Positions 23,593 to 32,538 of a stretch of 32,923 bases of DNA are shown piece after piece. Source of the DNA: an uncultured Pelagibacteraceae bacterium (GTDB lineage Bacteria; Pseudomonadota; Alphaproteobacteria; Pelagibacterales; Pelagibacteraceae); contig CACLFK010000009.1 in the NCBI GenBank assembly GCA_902606105.1, positions 1 to 32,923 of the forward strand, given 5' to 3'. The notes below the pieces were generated by a model. It worked only from the letters and a program-made list of their open reading frames with translations. It was not told where the DNA came from and searched no databases. The position numbers and the translations under genes were made by a program. Each line of letters begins with the position of its first letter. Positions within the stretch are counted from its first letter, which is position 1.

Positions 23593-23820
23593 TTAACAAC
23601 AACTGCAGCTTTTTTTATTTTTTTCTGAATGATGTTGTTCTATTTCAACTTCTAATTCTTTTTCTTTTTCTTTTTCTTCAATAGCTTTTTTTTCTTTTGA
23701 AATTTTATCTTCAAAATAATCATAAAGAGATGCAAAACCTAATTTAGAAGCTTTTTTCTCTTCATAACTTTTTCTTCCCTTAAGGCTATCAATTATTTGA
23801 AGTATTTCTTGGTTTTGCAT
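23593..23820 (-). CDS. Small charged coiled-coil protein with C-terminal CSCC tail (hypothetical)
   Basis: A 75-residue protein of unknown family. Residues 1-35 look globular/helical (IIDSLKGRKSYEEKKASKLGF), and residues 36-65 are an extremely Lys/Glu-rich heptad-like helix. The last five residues are SCSCC, giving three terminal cysteines that could bind a metal or a thiol ligand. A GGGAG sits only 1 nt before the ATG, closer than usual for a Shine-Dalgarno; no better downstream start is evident. It ends 4 nt before BKACE, so the two are probably one transcript. No function is assigned. Confidence 0.7.
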   Translation of the reverse strand: MQNQEILQIIDSLKGRKSYEEKKASKLGFASLYDYFEDKISKEKKAIEEKEKEKELEVEIEQHHSEKNKKSCSCC

Positions 23821-23866
23821 GCTCCCTTTATTAATAATTTTTATAGCAAATACAATTTAAAATTTT

Positions 23867-25147
23867 TTAATTCGCTATAATCGTTGGTAAACAATAAAAA
23901 TCAGCAGTATCAATTTTAGAAGAATACTGTCTTCGCATATTCCATTTTTTATGAACCCCAGCGCTTGCAACACTTAAAGTAGATCTTCCATATCGATGAT
24001 TAGTATTATCAATTGATCTCATTAAACTATTTATTTTCTCATCTTTTTCAGATGTAAATAAATTTGTTTTGTCATTTGCATTAGATAATCCCGTAAGCAT
24101 CACCCCTGCTTTTTGATAACGATAACCGTTTTTAAAAATTTTTTCCAATATTGAAACTGCAGTCTTAACTATTTCAATACTATTATTAGTTGCAATTGGA
24201 AAATCAACTGTCTTTCCGTTTGAATAATACCCAAAGTTTCTTTGAAAAGGGCTAGTTCTAACAAATACTGTAACTGCTTTTGTAACTAATGACTCTGATC
24301 TAATCTTTTCTGAAGCATTTAAACAATAGTTAGCAACTGCCTCTTTTAATTCTTGAAAAGTTTCAATTCTTTTTCCAAATGATCTTGAAACAACACAACT
24401 CTTTCTCTTTGTCGTATTTGTCTCTAAACCTATACAAGGAATTCCTCTAAGCTCCATCGCAGTTCTTGAACTTAAAACATTAGAAGATTTTTTGATCCAG
24501 GTATTAGATTTATTTTTTAATTGTTTAGCATTATAAATTCCATGCTTTTGATAAAATTTAGTTAATTGTCTACCAACGCCCCAAACATCATTAATTTCAA
24601 CTTTTTCTAAAATAGGATCTAAATTTTCTATACCAATTAAACTAGTAACTCCTGATTGTTTTTTCTTTGCAATATGATTTGCAATTTTACTTAAAGTTTT
24701 TGTTTTAGCAATTCCAATACTAGTTGGAATACCCGTCCATTGTAAAACAGTTTCTCTAATTTCTTTACCAATTTTTTCTACATCTTCATCAGGAAAATTT
24801 GATAAATCTAAAAATGCCTCATCAATTGAATAGACTTCTATTTCTGAATTAAATCTTTTAAGAGTTCGCATCACTCTTCTAGATAAATCACCGTACAAAG
24901 AATAATTTGAGGAAAAAACTTCAACTTTATTTTTGATAATAATATCTTTTCCTTTAAAGTAGGGCTCACCCATTTTAATTCCCAAAGCTTTTGCCTCATT
25001 AGATCTTGAAATGATACAACCATCATTATTGGATAAAACAACGACAGGCTTTCTTCTTATTTTGGGATTGAATAATCTTTCACAAGAAACATAAAAAGAG
25101 TTACAATCAACTAATGCTATTTTTTTAGTACGTAGAATGGATGACAT
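23867..25147 (-). CDS. umuC: DNA polymerase V catalytic subunit (Y-family)
   Basis: Error-prone translesion polymerase, 426 residues. Catalytic carboxylates are D14 (LVDCNSFYVSCE) and D109-E110 (YSIDEAFLD). The helix-hairpin-helix region (WGVGRQLTKFYQ) and little-finger domain follow, and the C-terminal segment with GRSTLSVASAGVHKKWNMRR is typical of the UmuC C-terminal DUF4113 region that distinguishes UmuC from DinB. It needs RecA-processed UmuD' to act. Its ATG lies 23 nt inside the umuD 3' end, so the two are co-translated and share the SOS-type promoter upstream of umuD. Confidence 0.95.
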   Translation of the reverse strand: MSSILRTKKIALVDCNSFYVSCERLFNPKIRRKPVVVLSNNDGCIISRSNEAKALGIKMGEPYFKGKDIIIKNKVEVFSSNYSLYGDLSRRVMRTLKRFNSEIEVYSIDEAFLDLSNFPDEDVEKIGKEIRETVLQWTGIPTSIGIAKTKTLSKIANHIAKKKQSGVTSLIGIENLDPILEKVEINDVWGVGRQLTKFYQKHGIYNAKQLKNKSNTWIKKSSNVLSSRTAMELRGIPCIGLETNTTKRKSCVVSRSFGKRIETFQELKEAVANYCLNASEKIRSESLVTKAVTVFVRTSPFQRNFGYYSNGKTVDFPIATNNSIEIVKTAVSILEKIFKNGYRYQKAGVMLTGLSNANDKTNLFTSEKDEKINSLMRSIDNTNHRYGRSTLSVASAGVHKKWNMRRQYSSKIDTADFYCLPTIIAN

Positions 25148-25520
25148 AAGTAACTACTCCCCAAATAAAAATATCTTGTTCTTCATTAATTAAAATTCTG
25201 TCAGCAAATTCTTTTGATCCTGAAGTTAAAAATTTTTTATCTTTCTCTTGAACCAAAGTTTTTACCACTAATTCATCATGAACATTTGCAATCACTGTTG
25301 AAAAGTTTTTTGGCTTTAAACTCTTATCAACTACCAATAAATCTCCATCATTAATTCCAACATCCACCATGGATTTACCCTGAACTCTGATGATGAAAGT
25401 AGCCGGAACATTTCTTATTAAATGCATGTTCAGATCAATATCTTCTTCGATATAATCAGTGGCAGGAGAAGGAAAACCAGCGCCTGCTTTATGTAGATAA
25501 TAAGGGATTGTCAGCTTCAT
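25125..25520 (-). CDS. umuD: UmuD, self-cleaving regulatory subunit of DNA polymerase V
   Basis: S24 LexA-like peptidase of 131 residues, lacking a DNA-binding domain. The catalytic Ser-Lys pair is S50 (GKSMVD) and K87 (ELVVKTL), 37 residues apart as in E. coli (S60/K97). The predicted self-cleavage site is A14-G15 in AGAGFPSPATDYIE, matching the C24-G25 site of E. coli UmuD. The N-terminal arm is about 10 residues shorter than in E. coli. The ATG at 25520 is set by the LexA box ending immediately before it and by the conserved FPSPA distance. There is no Shine-Dalgarno; the predicted leader is only about 12 nt. Confidence 0.95.
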   Translation of the reverse strand: MKLTIPYYLHKAGAGFPSPATDYIEEDIDLNMHLIRNVPATFIIRVQGKSMVDVGINDGDLLVVDKSLKPKNFSTVIANVHDELVVKTLVQEKDKKFLTSGSKEFADRILINEEQDIFIWGVVTYVIHSTY

Positions 25521-25535
25521 GTTCTTGTTTTGTTC
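25521..25535 (-). promoter_or_regulatory. LexA (SOS) box of umuDC, abutting the start codon
   Basis: Read on the minus strand it is GAAC-AAAACAA-GAAC, an exact match to the alphaproteobacterial direct-repeat LexA site GAAC-N7-GAAC. The last C is directly followed by the umuD ATG. It covers the predicted transcription start (about 25532), so repressor binding would block initiation. Confidence 0.8.
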
Positions 25536-25538
25536 TTA

Positions 25539-25567
25539 TTTGTAGCGCAGTTATATAATGTAGTCAA
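25539..25567 (-). promoter_or_regulatory. Predicted sigma-70 promoter of umuDC
   Basis: On the minus strand: TTGACT (25567-25562), 17-nt spacer, TACAAA (25544-25539). Ideal spacing, a good -35 and a moderate -10. The start would fall within the LexA box. Confidence 0.65.
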
Positions 25568-25591
25568 TAGGTTGTATTTTGAGTCTGTAAC

Positions 25592-25613
25592 TGAATCAAA
25601 AGTGAATCAAAAG
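25592..25613 (+). repeat. Tandem 11-bp repeat in the umuD / GFA-like intergenic region
   Basis: Two adjacent copies of TGAATCAAAAG, about 25 nt upstream of the umuD -35 box and about 70 nt before the GFA-like start. It could be chance in AT-rich DNA or part of a binding site. Confidence 0.35.
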
Positions 25614-25685
25614 GTGAACATCCAAACTACATTTTGTATGCTTGTGGATAACTTCAACCAAAGATAGTTTAAAGTAATCATTAAA

Positions 25686-26177
25686 ATGAAAAACAAATCT
25701 ATTCAAGGAGGGTGTATTTGTGGTGAAGTTAAGTACAAACTTTCTGAAACGCCATTATTTACTCAAGCCTGCCATTGTAAAGATTGTAAAATTTTAACTG
25801 GTTCATCCTACATTATAAATAGCAGCATTTTAGAAAATACTTTATCTATTGAAGGTGAACTATCAAAATCAATAGAACTCAAAGGGGGGAGTGGAGCTCC
25901 TTGTAAGGTATATTTCTGTGCTAAATGTGGAACTTATATTTATACTGATTATGAGTCTGCAGTAGGAAGGTTAAACGTTAGAACTAAAACTTTAAATAAT
26001 TCAAACGAATATCCTCCTCAAGTTCATATCTTTACTAAAGATAAAGATTCATGGTTGAATTTAAAAGATGATGTTATTTGTTTTGAAAAAATGTATGATC
26101 CCAAAATTACTTGGCCACAAGAAAGTTTGAACAGATATAAAGAGTATTTACAAAATAAATCAGAGAAGAAAAATTAA
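25686..26177 (+). CDS. GFA / CENP-V-like zinc protein
   Basis: A 163-residue protein with the zinc-binding layout of the glutathione-dependent formaldehyde-activating (GFA) family: C10-x-C12 (GGCICGEV), C29/C31/C34 (ACHCKDC) and C78/C81 (FCAKCG), plus C73. The family links glutathione and formaldehyde in some bacteria, but most members are uncharacterised, so the family, not the activity, is supported. The N-terminal SIQGGCICGEVKYKL is textbook for the fold. It is divergent from umuD over 165 nt and appears unrelated to it. A 37-codon ORF overlaps its stop by 1 nt. Confidence 0.85.
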   Translation: MKNKSIQGGCICGEVKYKLSETPLFTQACHCKDCKILTGSSYIINSSILENTLSIEGELSKSIELKGGSGAPCKVYFCAKCGTYIYTDYESAVGRLNVRTKTLNNSNEYPPQVHIFTKDKDSWLNLKDDVICFEKMYDPKITWPQESLNRYKEYLQNKSEKKN

Positions 26178-26290
26178 TGAAACAATTATTTTGCCATTAT
26201 GGATATATTGAAAATGAAATAAATACATTTGAATTAAATGAATTTCCAATAAATGAAAGACAAAATCATCCTTTAAATCAAAAAAAATAA
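26177..26290 (+). CDS. Short acidic ORF, 37 residues (hypothetical)
   Basis: ATG at 26177 shares its A with the GFA-like gene's TAA (TAATG, 1-nt overlap) and the frame ends at TAA 26288-26290, 5 nt before the glycerate kinase start. The product begins MKQLFCHYGYIENEINTFEL and is polar, with no membrane helix, one cysteine and a basic QKK end. No family is recognised. Exact filling of the space between two genes by an overlapping ORF, as elsewhere in this genome, favours a real gene; low complexity and AT-richness mean it could also be chance. Confidence 0.4.
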   Translation: MKQLFCHYGYIENEINTFELNEFPINERQNHPLNQKK

Positions 26291-26295
26291 TTTTT

Positions 26296-27225
26296 ATGCA
26301 ATCGATAAATCATTGTTTTATCAAGGTAAGAAATGACTGTACGAAATTTATTAAATCTCAAGAAACTGCCAATGAGAAATTTAAAAACAAAGAAAAGATG
26401 ATAAAATCTTTTTTGATACCAATATGTTTTTGGATTGCAAAGAAAGCTAACAAACAAAAACCTTTTTTTATAGGTTTAGCTGGAGGACAAGGAACTGGTA
26501 AAACTACAATTAGCTCAATTATAAAAATTATATTAGAGAAATATTTTAAAATGAATGTATTTAAAATCTCAATTGATGATTTTTATAAAACGAGAAAAGA
26601 AAGAATAAATTTATCAAAAAAAATACATCCAATGTTAATGACTAGGGGAGTACCAGGTACTCATGATATAAAGATGATGTTAGATTTTTTTAATAAAGCA
26701 AAAAACAAAAAATTTAAAAAATTGAAATTGCCAAATTTTAATAAGGCTATAGATGATAGATTTCCTAAGAAAAACTGGAATAATATTAATGAAAAACCAG
26801 ATATTATTATATTTGAGGGTTGGTGTGTTGGTGCCAGAGCAGAGATAAATAAAACATTAAAAAAACCGATAAATTTTCTTGAGAAAACTAATGATCAAAA
26901 TCTAGTTTGGAGAAAACACGTAAATCATCAATTAAAAACAAAATATAAAAAACTATACTCGCAGCTAAATTGTATGATTTATTTAAAAGCAAAAAATTTC
27001 AGTTTGTTACAAAAATGGAGATTAAAGCAGGAGAAAAAACTATGGCTCAAAATCAAGAAGAAAAGTAGACATAAAATTATGAGTAAAAGTGATGTAATTA
27101 GTTTTATGCAAACTTATCAAAGAATTACTCAAAATATGTTTAAGAATATGCCTAAATATGCCTCTATAATTTTAAATTTAAATGATAACCATCAAATAAA
27201 ATCTGCTGTATATAAAACCAAATGA
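26296..27225 (+). CDS. D-glycerate 3-kinase (plant-type GLYK, P-loop kinase)
   Basis: Phosphorylates D-glycerate to 3-phosphoglycerate, feeding photorespiration-type or serine/glyoxylate carbon into glycolysis. At 309 residues it has Walker A A-G-G-Q-G-T-G-K-T-T (62-71), then SIDDFYKTRKER (about 97-108) and TRGVPGTHD (about 119-127), which I recognise as the hallmark of the GLYK family rather than of uridine or pantothenate kinases. The DIIIFEGWCVG segment (about 170-180) is the Walker B-like strand. The protein is very Lys-rich. Its stop overlaps the tolC-like start in an ATGA arrangement. Confidence 0.85.
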   Translation: MQSINHCFIKVRNDCTKFIKSQETANEKFKNKEKMIKSFLIPICFWIAKKANKQKPFFIGLAGGQGTGKTTISSIIKIILEKYFKMNVFKISIDDFYKTRKERINLSKKIHPMLMTRGVPGTHDIKMMLDFFNKAKNKKFKKLKLPNFNKAIDDRFPKKNWNNINEKPDIIIFEGWCVGARAEINKTLKKPINFLEKTNDQNLVWRKHVNHQLKTKYKKLYSQLNCMIYLKAKNFSLLQKWRLKQEKKLWLKIKKKSRHKIMSKSDVISFMQTYQRITQNMFKNMPKYASIILNLNDNHQIKSAVYKTK

Positions 27226-28514
27226 AAAAAATATTAGTATTAATTAGTTTATCGTTATTTTATTTTAGTAATGCATTTTCAGTTACTTTATATGATGCAT
27301 TAAACCAAACTTACCAAAATAATATTCAACTTAATGCAGAAAGAGAAAATATCAAAGCTTCAGAGGAAGATGTAAATATTTCAAAAGCTGACTATAAACC
27401 ATCATTAACATTAAGTGGATCTAAAAGTATTGAAGATACTAATAAGCTTACCAATCAAAGTGGAGGCGACGCAACTATTAATGATGTTGATCCGTTTACA
27501 ACCTCAATAAAATTAGAACAAACAATTTTAGATTTTGGAAGAGACATAACCCTTCAAAAAAATATTACTGCTTTAGATTTAGCAAAAGCAAAATTAGTTA
27601 AAAAAGAACAAGACATTTTACATAAAGCAATAGATGCATTCACTAACTTAATTTTAGCTAGAGAAACACTTAAGATTAATTCAAAAAATTTAAATTTACT
27701 AATTAGACAAGTGGAGAATGACAAAATAAGAAGAGATCGTGGTCAAATCACAAATACTGACTTAGCACAATCTGAATCTTCTCTTGCAGGAGCTAAAGCT
27801 CAATTTGCAAAAGCAAAAAGTGATCTATTAATAAGTAAATTAAACTATGAAAATATAATTGGTAAAATTAACGATCCAAATCAATTGCAAAAAAATTCCA
27901 ATGCAATTGTTGGTATTCCAGTAACTCTTAATGAAGCCATTAATCTTTCTAAACAGAATAATCCAGATATTTTAATTGCAAAACTTGATTTAGAAAAGTC
28001 TGAAAAAGATTTAGCAATTTCTGAATCTGACCTGAAACCTACGGCATCTTTATCTTTAGAAAGATCTTACTCAGATGACCTTACTTCAACCATTGATGAA
28101 AGGGAAAAAGATACATTAAAAGCTACTTTAAGCTGGCCTTTTTATTCTGGTGGAAAAAAAAGATCTACTATTAGTAAAAACTCAAATTTAACCACACGAA
28201 AAAGATTATTGTTAGATGATGCTGTCAGAACTAATGAAACTAATGTTGCTAGCGCGTGGTCAAGTTTGCAATCTTCAGAAAGTTTTTTAAGTTCTGTCAA
28301 AGTACAAGTCAGAGCATCTCAAATAGCTTATGAGGGTGTTACTGCAGAATACGAAAGAGGATCAAGAAATACTCTTGATGTTATACAATCAAATGCATTT
28401 CTACTTTCTGCTGAAATATCTTTGGCAAATTCTGAGAAAAATTACCTTATGGCCCAATATAATCTTCTGAAAGCAGTAGGGCTTCTAAATAGTCAGTATC
28501 TAAATCTTAAGTAA
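27222..28514 (+). CDS. tolC: TolC-family outer-membrane efflux/secretion channel
   Basis: A 430-residue outer-membrane protein with signal peptide (MKKILVLISLSLFYFSNAFS, cleavage about 20). The mature part has two internal repeats of long alpha-helical coiled coil; YDALNQTYQNNIQL (about 24-37) and its counterpart NEAINLSKQNNPDI (about 235-250) are the repeat starts that build the periplasmic tunnel. Short Ser/Thr-rich strands between helices form the outer-membrane barrel. TolC works with an inner-membrane pump and a periplasmic adaptor; neither is in this window. It is translationally coupled (4-nt overlap) to the glycerate kinase, an apparently arbitrary partnership common in compact genomes. 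Confidence 0.9.
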   Translation: MKKILVLISLSLFYFSNAFSVTLYDALNQTYQNNIQLNAERENIKASEEDVNISKADYKPSLTLSGSKSIEDTNKLTNQSGGDATINDVDPFTTSIKLEQTILDFGRDITLQKNITALDLAKAKLVKKEQDILHKAIDAFTNLILARETLKINSKNLNLLIRQVENDKIRRDRGQITNTDLAQSESSLAGAKAQFAKAKSDLLISKLNYENIIGKINDPNQLQKNSNAIVGIPVTLNEAINLSKQNNPDILIAKLDLEKSEKDLAISESDLKPTASLSLERSYSDDLTSTIDEREKDTLKATLSWPFYSGGKKRSTISKNSNLTTRKRLLLDDAVRTNETNVASAWSSLQSSESFLSSVKVQVRASQIAYEGVTAEYERGSRNTLDVIQSNAFLLSAEISLANSEKNYLMAQYNLLKAVGLLNSQYLNLK

Positions 28515-28518
28515 TTAT

Positions 28519-28549
28519 TTGACTTTTTGAGGTAAAAAATAAATATATT
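28519..28549 (+). promoter_or_regulatory. Predicted recA promoter
   Basis: TTGACT at 28519-28524, with TA-rich -10 candidates at 28542-28549 (AATATA with 17-nt or TATATT with 19-nt spacing). It begins 5 nt after the tolC-like stop and is followed by the SOS-like box below. Confidence 0.5.
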
Positions 28550-28557
28550 GCCAATGA

Positions 28558-28572
28558 GAACAAAATGTGTAC
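28558..28572 (+). promoter_or_regulatory. Degenerate LexA-like box upstream of recA
   Basis: GAAC-AAAATGT-GTAC, one mismatch from GAAC-N7-GAAC, and sharing GAACAAAA with the umuDC box. It lies just downstream of the predicted -10, the same placement relative to the promoter as at umuDC. Confidence 0.45.
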
Positions 28573-28622
28573 ATTTAATTTCATGATTCGAGTATTAAAA
28601 ATTTTAAAAAAAGAGGCAAAAT

Positions 28623-29777
28623 ATGACTAAAAATAACCTAAAAGTAGTTAAATCTACTAAAGATCAAGAAGTGGAAAATAAAGAGAAAAATAAAGCATTA
28701 GATGCTGCGATAGCTCAAATTACAGATAATTTTGGAAAAGGTTCAGTAATGAAGCTTGGTGAAAAAAGAGCTATGGATATTGAGTCAATATCTACAGGAT
28801 CTTTAAGTTTAGATTTAGCATTAGGAATAGGTGGATTGCCTAAAGGAAGAATTGTTGAAGTTTACGGACCAGAGTCATCTGGAAAAACAACATTAGCTTT
28901 ACAAGTCGTTGCTGAAGCACAAAAAGCTGGAGGTATTTGTGCATTCGTTGATGCAGAGCATGCACTAGATCCAGTTTATGCAAAAAAATTAGGTGTTAAT
29001 ACTGAAGAACTTTTAATCTCACAACCAGATGCTGGTGAACAAGCTTTAGAAATTGCTGATACACTAGTAAAATCAGGCTCTATTTCAGTAATTGTTATCG
29101 ACTCTGTTGCAGCTCTAACACCGAAAGCTGAAATCGAGGGAGAGATGGGAGATCATCATGTTGGTCTTCAATCGAGATTAATGAGTCAGGCTTTAAGAAA
29201 ATTAACTGGTTCAATTTCTAACACAAACACAATGATGATTTTTATTAATCAAATTAGAATGAAAATTGGAGTTATGTTTGGCAGTCCTGAAACAACATCA
29301 GGTGGAAATGCGCTTAAATTTTATTCATCAGTAAGAATGGACATTAGAAGAATTGGTGCCATTAAAGATAAAGATGAGATAATTGGTAACTCAACAAGAG
29401 TTAAAGTAGTTAAAAACAAAGTTGCTCCACCATTTAAAGTTGTAGAATTTGACTTAATGTATGGAAGAGGAATTAGCAAGATGGGTGAACTCGTCGATCT
29501 TGGTTCTAAAGCAGATATAATTGAAAAATCAGGAGCATGGTATGCTTATAAAGGAGAGAAAATTGGTCAAGGTAGAGAAAATGCCAAGACTTATTTAGCT
29601 CAAAATCCCAAAGTAGCTGCTGAAATTGAAATGGCTATTAGAGAAAAAGCAGGTGTAATTTCTAAGAAAATAGAAGGAAATCCGCTTGATCCCGACAAAA
29701 TTGAGAAAGAAAAGAAAGTAGCTGAAAAAGAAGAAGCTGAAAAAGCAGAAGCTACTCCTCCATCTAAAAAGAATTAA
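28623..29777 (+). CDS. recA: Recombinase A
   Basis: Homologous recombination ATPase and SOS co-protease, 384 residues. Walker A is GPESSGKTT (82-90). Further hallmarks are [27 protein letters not shown], the L1/L2-loop region with [33 protein letters not shown], and [11 protein letters not shown]. The N-terminus is about 15 residues longer than in E. coli, and the C-terminus is a 40-residue Lys/Glu/Ala-rich tail, a typical modulating tail. An AGAGG ribosome site precedes the ATG at 28623. It has its own promoter, SOS-like box and strong terminator, so it is probably monocistronic. Confidence 0.98.
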   Translation: MTKNNLKVVKSTKDQEVENKEKNKALDAAIAQITDNFGKGSVMKLGEKRAMDIESISTGSLSLDLALGIGGLPKGRIVEVYGPESSGKTTLALQVVAEAQKAGGICAFVDAEHALDPVYAKKLGVNTEELLISQPDAGEQALEIADTLVKSGSISVIVIDSVAALTPKAEIEGEMGDHHVGLQSRLMSQALRKLTGSISNTNTMMIFINQIRMKIGVMFGSPETTSGGNALKFYSSVRMDIRRIGAIKDKDEIIGNSTRVKVVKNKVAPPFKVVEFDLMYGRGISKMGELVDLGSKADIIEKSGAWYAYKGEKIGQGRENAKTYLAQNPKVAAEIEMAIREKAGVISKKIEGNPLDPDKIEKEKKVAEKEEAEKAEATPPSKKN

Positions 29778-29795
29778 TAAGTCATCTTTATTAAT

Positions 29796-29824
29796 AAAAG
29801 GCGCTTAATTTAAGCGCCTTTTTT
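29796..29824 (+). terminator. Rho-independent terminator of recA
   Basis: Almost perfect dyad: arm AAAAGGCGCTTAA, central T, and arm TTAAGCGCCTTTT, ending in six T (29819-29824). It begins 19 nt after the recA stop and isolates recA from alaS. Confidence 0.92.
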
Positions 29825-29871
29825 CCCTATCGATATCTAGACATAGAATTAAAAAGCTGTATTTTAAAAAT

Positions 29872-32538
29872 ATGGCTGACAAAACCTTAAATGAAATAAG
29901 AAATACTTTTCTAAAGTATTTTGAAAAGAACGATCATAAGATTGTAGAGTCTAGCAATTTAGTTCCCAATAATGATCCTACATTAATGTTTGCTAATTCT
30001 GGTATGGTTCAGTTTAAAAATGTATTCACAGGTTTAGAAAAAAGAGATTATGTAAGAGCGACTACTTCTCAAAAATGTGTCAGGGCAGGAGGAAAACACA
30101 ACGATCTTGAAAATGTTGGTTATACACCTCGTCACCACACTTTTTTTGAGATGCTAGGAAACTTTTCTTTTGGAGATTATTTTAAAGAACAAGCTATTCA
30201 TTATGCTTGGGATTTGATCACTAAAGATTTTGGCATAGATAAAGACCGGCTTTATGTAACTGTATTTCACGAAGACGATGAAGCCTTCAATTTTTGGAAG
30301 AAAATAGGGGGTTTTAGCGATGATCGAATTATTAGAATAGCTACTTCAGATAATTTTTGGTCAATGGGGGAAACAGGTCCATGTGGCCCTTGTTCTGAAA
30401 TCTTTTTCGACCATGGAGATCATTTAGCTGGGGGATTGCCTGGTTCTAAAGATGAGGATGGTGATAGATTTATAGAAATTTGGAACTTGGTCTTTATGCA
30501 GTATGAACAAGTTACAAAAGATAAAAGAATTAATCTTCCAAAACCATCAGTTGATACTGGAATGGGATTGGAGAGAATAGCTGCTTTATTGCAAGGTTCA
30601 CATGATAACTATGAAACAGATCATTTTAAAAAAATAATTAGTTCAGCATCCGAGATTGTAAAAGTTAAATCAGATAAATCTAATCTTGCAAGCTTTAGAA
30701 TAATTGCTGATCATTTAAGAGCAAGCTCTTTTTTAATTGCAGAAGGGGTTTTACCCTCAAATGAAGGACGAGGATATGTGCTTAGAAGAATTATGAGAAG
30801 AGGGATGAGACATTCTCACTTATTAGGATCTAAGGAACCAGTTTTTTATAATTTGTTTGATACTCTTAAAGATGAAATGTCTGGAAATTATCCAGAACTT
30901 GTAAGAGCTGAATCGTTGATTAAAGAAACTTTAAGAATGGAAGAAGAAAAATTTCTAGTTCTTCTTGATAGAGGAATTAAAATCTTAAATGATGAAATTT
31001 CTAAAATTGATAAAGTTTTACCAGGTGAAGTGGCATTTAAACTATATGACACTTATGGATTTCCATTAGATCTTACTGAAGATATTTTAAGAAATAAATC
31101 AATGTCAATTGATACAGAAAAATTTAAAGCTTTAATGAAAGAAAGTAGAGAACTTGCAAAAAAAAATTGGAAAGGTTCAGGAGATGCTGCTGTTGAAGAT
31201 ATTTGGTTTGGGATAAAAGATAGATTAGAGCCAACAGAATTTTTAGGTTACGAAACAAATCAAGCGGAGGGTGTTGTATTGTCTTTATTAAAGAAAAATA
31301 AGGAAGTTGATCAACTAAAAGAAAACGATGAGGGGATGATTATAGTAAATCAAACTCCATTTTATGGAGAATCTGGAGGTCAAGTAGGGGATACTGGTGA
31401 GATTGTATCAAATGAATTTAAATTTGAGGTGACAGATGTTCAGAAAAAACTTGGAGACTTATTTGTACATTACGGGAAAGTGGTTAGTGGCTCTATAAAG
31501 CTTAAAGATAGTGTTGAAATGAAGATAAATGTTGAAAGGAGAAATAACACTCGAGCTTATCACTCAGCAACACATCTTTTACACGAGTCTTTAAGAAGAG
31601 TATTAGGAGATCATGTTACACAAAAAGGTTCTCTTGTAGAGCCTAGCAGATTGAGATTTGATTTTAGTCACATGAAACCAATCCAAAATGATGAAATTGA
31701 TAAGATAGAAAACTTTGTAAATAATATGGTTTCAAAAAAATCAGATGTAAAAACAAGGTTAATGACCCCAGATGAAGCTGTAGAAAACGGAGCTTTAGCA
31801 TTATTTGGTGAAAAATATGGAGATGAAGTGAGAGTGCTTTCTATGGGAGATGATGATGGAAAGTATTTCTCCACAGAATTATGTGGTGGAACCCATGTTA
31901 GAAATACTGGGGATATTGGAAAATTAAAAATAGTCAGCCAATCTTCCATAGCCGCTGGAGTAAGAAGAATAGAGGCCTTGAGAGACAAACAATTAGAGGA
32001 TCACTTAAAAAATAAAGAAAAACTATCAGCGTTATCTTCTAAAAAAGATGATGAAAACATTAAAGATTTAAGTGAACAAATCACTAAACTTGGAGGGAAA
32101 CCTAATTTGGATGAATCAAATCAAAAGGACCTTATTAAAAACTTAACAAAACAATTAGAAACACTTTCTGTAAATTCAATTTTAAATGATAAGTCTAAAA
32201 ATATTATTAAAGACCAAGACATTAATGGTATTAAATTAAGACTTCAAAAAGTTGATGATCTCCCTCCTAAAGAGTTAAGAAAATTAGTTGATCAAGGTAA
32301 AAAAGATTTATCTGAAGGTATTGTGGTAGTCTTTGCAAGCAAAGATGACAAAGTTGGAATGGCAGTTGGCATAACAGAAAGCTTAACTACTAAATACGAT
32401 GCTGTAAAATTTGTTAAAATTGGATCTGAGATTATTGGCGGCAAAGGTGGTGGAGGAAGAAAAGATTTTGCTCAAGCTGGTGGTCAGGATCAGTCAAAAA
32501 TAGAAGAAGCTTTTAAAAAACTTAAGGCCTTAGTTTAA
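29872..32538 (+). CDS. alaS: Alanine--tRNA ligase
   Basis: Class II aminoacyl-tRNA synthetase of 888 residues, full length. The catalytic domain begins [21 protein letters not shown] and contains the motif 2 region [34 protein letters not shown] and motif 3 [11 protein letters not shown] (about 229). The editing domain zinc ligands are H564 and H568 (HSATH) and C671 and H675 (CGGTH). The C-Ala domain ends with [16 protein letters not shown], the glycine-rich tRNA-elbow contact. No clear Shine-Dalgarno precedes the ATG. It comes after the recA terminator in the common alphaproteobacterial recA-alaS order, and its last 9 nt overlap the convergent icd gene. Confidence 0.98.
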   Translation: MADKTLNEIRNTFLKYFEKNDHKIVESSNLVPNNDPTLMFANSGMVQFKNVFTGLEKRDYVRATTSQKCVRAGGKHNDLENVGYTPRHHTFFEMLGNFSFGDYFKEQAIHYAWDLITKDFGIDKDRLYVTVFHEDDEAFNFWKKIGGFSDDRIIRIATSDNFWSMGETGPCGPCSEIFFDHGDHLAGGLPGSKDEDGDRFIEIWNLVFMQYEQVTKDKRINLPKPSVDTGMGLERIAALLQGSHDNYETDHFKKIISSASEIVKVKSDKSNLASFRIIADHLRASSFLIAEGVLPSNEGRGYVLRRIMRRGMRHSHLLGSKEPVFYNLFDTLKDEMSGNYPELVRAESLIKETLRMEEEKFLVLLDRGIKILNDEISKIDKVLPGEVAFKLYDTYGFPLDLTEDILRNKSMSIDTEKFKALMKESRELAKKNWKGSGDAAVEDIWFGIKDRLEPTEFLGYETNQAEGVVLSLLKKNKEVDQLKENDEGMIIVNQTPFYGESGGQVGDTGEIVSNEFKFEVTDVQKKLGDLFVHYGKVVSGSIKLKDSVEMKINVERRNNTRAYHSATHLLHESLRRVLGDHVTQKGSLVEPSRLRFDFSHMKPIQNDEIDKIENFVNNMVSKKSDVKTRLMTPDEAVENGALALFGEKYGDEVRVLSMGDDDGKYFSTELCGGTHVRNTGDIGKLKIVSQSSIAAGVRRIEALRDKQLEDHLKNKEKLSALSSKKDDENIKDLSEQITKLGGKPNLDESNQKDLIKNLTKQLETLSVNSILNDKSKNIIKDQDINGIKLRLQKVDDLPPKELRKLVDQGKKDLSEGIVVVFASKDDKVGMAVGITESLTTKYDAVKFVKIGSEIIGGKGGGGRKDFAQAGGQDQSKIEEAFKKLKALV

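Noticed and set aside
25592..25613. Tandem 11-bp repeat as a second LexA or regulator site
   Set aside because: Contains GAATC rather than GAAC and has wrong spacing for the LexA motif; only two copies, could be slippage in AT-rich DNA. Kept only as a low-confidence repeat.
31668..31988. 106-codon minus-strand ORF inside alaS
   Set aside because: Opposite the conserved editing-domain region of alaS; its codons mirror that conservation, so it is a shadow.
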